Part shown: positions 62,998 through 64,000 of the stretch, piece after piece
Position numbering within the stretch: the first letter of the stretch is position 1
Layout: each line of letters starts with the position of its first letter
DNA from: Unio delphinus
Lineage: Eukaryota > Mollusca > Bivalvia > Unionida > Unionidae
Direction of reading: 5' to 3'
Assembly (NCBI GenBank): GCA_029339505.1
Contig: JAQISU010000123.1
Span: 3,642,501 to 3,706,500 of the forward strand
DNA length: 64,000 nt
Program-made: the position numbers and the translations under genes
Notes under the pieces: model-generated
What the model saw: the letters and a program-made list of their open reading frames with translations, nothing else
Database searches by the model: none
What the model was told of the DNA's origin: nothing

Positions 62998-63740
62998 ATG
63001 ATCGTGAGCGCAGATATTTATGTACTCAGGTATAATCCGTTACGTGGTAAATCGTACATGGAGTTAACAGCGCGGATCAAGAGAGAGCTGCCAAAGCTGC
63101 ATCGTAGTCGAAAACAACGATAATAATTGCTTCATATGGTTGGCGATATCATCATTGTACTCGGATTAAATGCAAGCCTCAACCGGGTGAATAATTACAG
63201 GCAGTGTCGGCACGAGTTCAGTTTCACCGGAATCGATTGAATCGATTTTCCAGTATAATTCGAGAAGATACCACTGTTTGAAAAACTCAACAAGATTTAT
63301 ATTAACGATTTTGGTGTTGATTAACATGACATCTTTTATACATTACTAATATCAAAATACCCACCGTCAGACAACACGTCTGATAGTGATCGGTTATCCG
63401 TTGGACAGTATACGAAACAAGGACACTACGGTTAGATTAACACCTTTTCTGGGTTACTGCATCATCAAAACGGAAAAAAAGCCAAAAAATAAAATTATTA
63501 CTGTCGACAGTACTTATTTGGATACACTGATGCTGGGCAGTTGAATGAGCATAAACCAAACTACAAACCTGAGCGTGACAAAAACAACCGTGTTTTTTGT
63601 TGTTGTTGTTTTAACACTTGGAATAAACAATCACCAACCGCTCCTGTGGCCTATCGGTTAGAGCGTCTGCATATCGACAATGATCACAACAAAAGTGAGA
63701 CTGGCAATGTCCAAAAATACCATTTAAGTTGTTATTGAGG
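62998..63740 (+). pseudogene. N-terminal fragment of a lineage A-type PolB
   Basis: Plus-strand pieces in shifting frames follow the N-terminal region of Polinton-type DNA polymerases. RYNPLRGKSYMELTARIK (63,031-63,084) comes first, then NNCFIWLAISSLYSD (about 63,122-63,166). A segment with FEKLNKIYINDFGV follows near 63,277-63,320, and a zinc-finger-like region with YTDAGQLNEHKPN near 63,523-63,560. In intact proteins these precede the exonuclease domain. Frameshifts and stops are frequent. The fragment may be the left part of an element that continues beyond the window, or a separate relic. It is not the missing N-terminus of the 12-14 kb copy, as it lies 49 kb away on the other strand. Confidence 0.65.
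63634..63667 (+). repeat. tRNA-like SINE head fragment
   Basis: GCTCCTGTGGCCTATCGGTT followed by AGAGCGTCTGCAT resembles the 5' half of a tRNA with an A box, as seen at the start of tRNA-derived SINEs. No B box follows, so it is at most a truncated SINE. Confidence 0.35.
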
Positions 63741-64000
63741 AACAATGTTCATAACTATTTGCACTGTCCCATTCTGTCAAGGGTCTATAAAACGAACATT
63801 CGAAGCATATCAAGTGCAACGGCTATTCCGTCTACCTGAGAGACATCCCATTTGAGTTAGGTTATCTAAATTAATGGCTGAAGTTTTAAATTGTTGAGCC
63901 AGAAATGGCAAAAGGGAGATAACGGGAATTATTCTTCTTGTTCTACGCCGGCCAGCTTTAAAGGAACATTTCTTTTTTCACTTCTATTTATATTTAAGTA

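Overview
The window looks like nuclear DNA of an invertebrate animal, probably a marine lophotrochozoan such as a mollusc, though the species call is weak. The evidence is AT-rich sequence, a spliced gene with GT-AG introns up to 22 kb, many long microsatellites, several minisatellites, fragments of non-LTR retrotransposons, and at least three endogenous copies of Polinton/Maverick-like (adintovirus-like) DNA viruses. There are no bacterial-style operons, rRNA genes or CRISPR arrays.

One host gene can be assembled on the + strand from splice sites alone. It has eight exons between 15,102 and 61,843. All exon phases agree and the total is 1,887 nt (628 codons plus stop). It encodes a secreted, N-glycosylation-rich protein of repeated beta-sandwich-like (DUF11-like) segments with no visible membrane anchor. 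Most of the rest of the window is its introns.

Region by region: 1-6,100 is noncoding with simple repeats. 6,370-7,560 is a decayed LINE endonuclease region. 7,750-14,200 is an old Polinton-like element (lineage A), read on the minus strand: B-family DNA polymerase, BIR-like zinc-binding fragments, packaging ATPase, integrase. 15,102-17,378 holds host exons 1-3. Intron 3 (17.4-31.3 kb) contains a MITE, a LINE RT fragment, a duplicated intronic repeat, a 53/54-bp satellite and a 43-bp dimeric repeat. Exon 4 is at 31.3 kb. Intron 4 (31.6-54.1 kb) carries a rearranged old relic of a second Polinton lineage B (33-36.3 kb: protease fragment on -, integrase on +) and next to it a much better preserved lineage-B element (36.9-53.4 kb). 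That element has a pX-like/adenain protease, a spike-like protein, a glycine-rich membrane protein, a large virion-type protein, an HNH endonuclease, a Cys-rich zinc protein, a PolB-SF1 helicase-HNH chain, a DD34E integrase, a zinc ribbon plus viral phospholipase A2 protein, and an FtsK/A32-like packaging ATPase. Nearly every one of these genes carries one or two stops or frameshifts, so the copy is recent but dead. Exon 5 is at 54.1 kb, a 31-bp satellite at 55.1-58.4 kb, exons 6-8 at 59.1-61.8 kb, and an N-terminal fragment of a lineage-A polymerase at 63.0-63.7 kb.

The most unusual signals lie inside the lineage-B element. First, there is a family of very short palindromes (6-9 bp stems, mostly 3-nt loops) that crowd a 1.1 kb noncoding region and also sit inside open reading frames, always in the same codon phase. 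Second, there is a 1.4 kb higher-order array of a different palindrome (core CGTTCATATAACG). Third, there is a 45-bp inverted repeat with mirrored TATAAAAG boxes. Family assignments rest on visible motifs and gene context; no database search was run.
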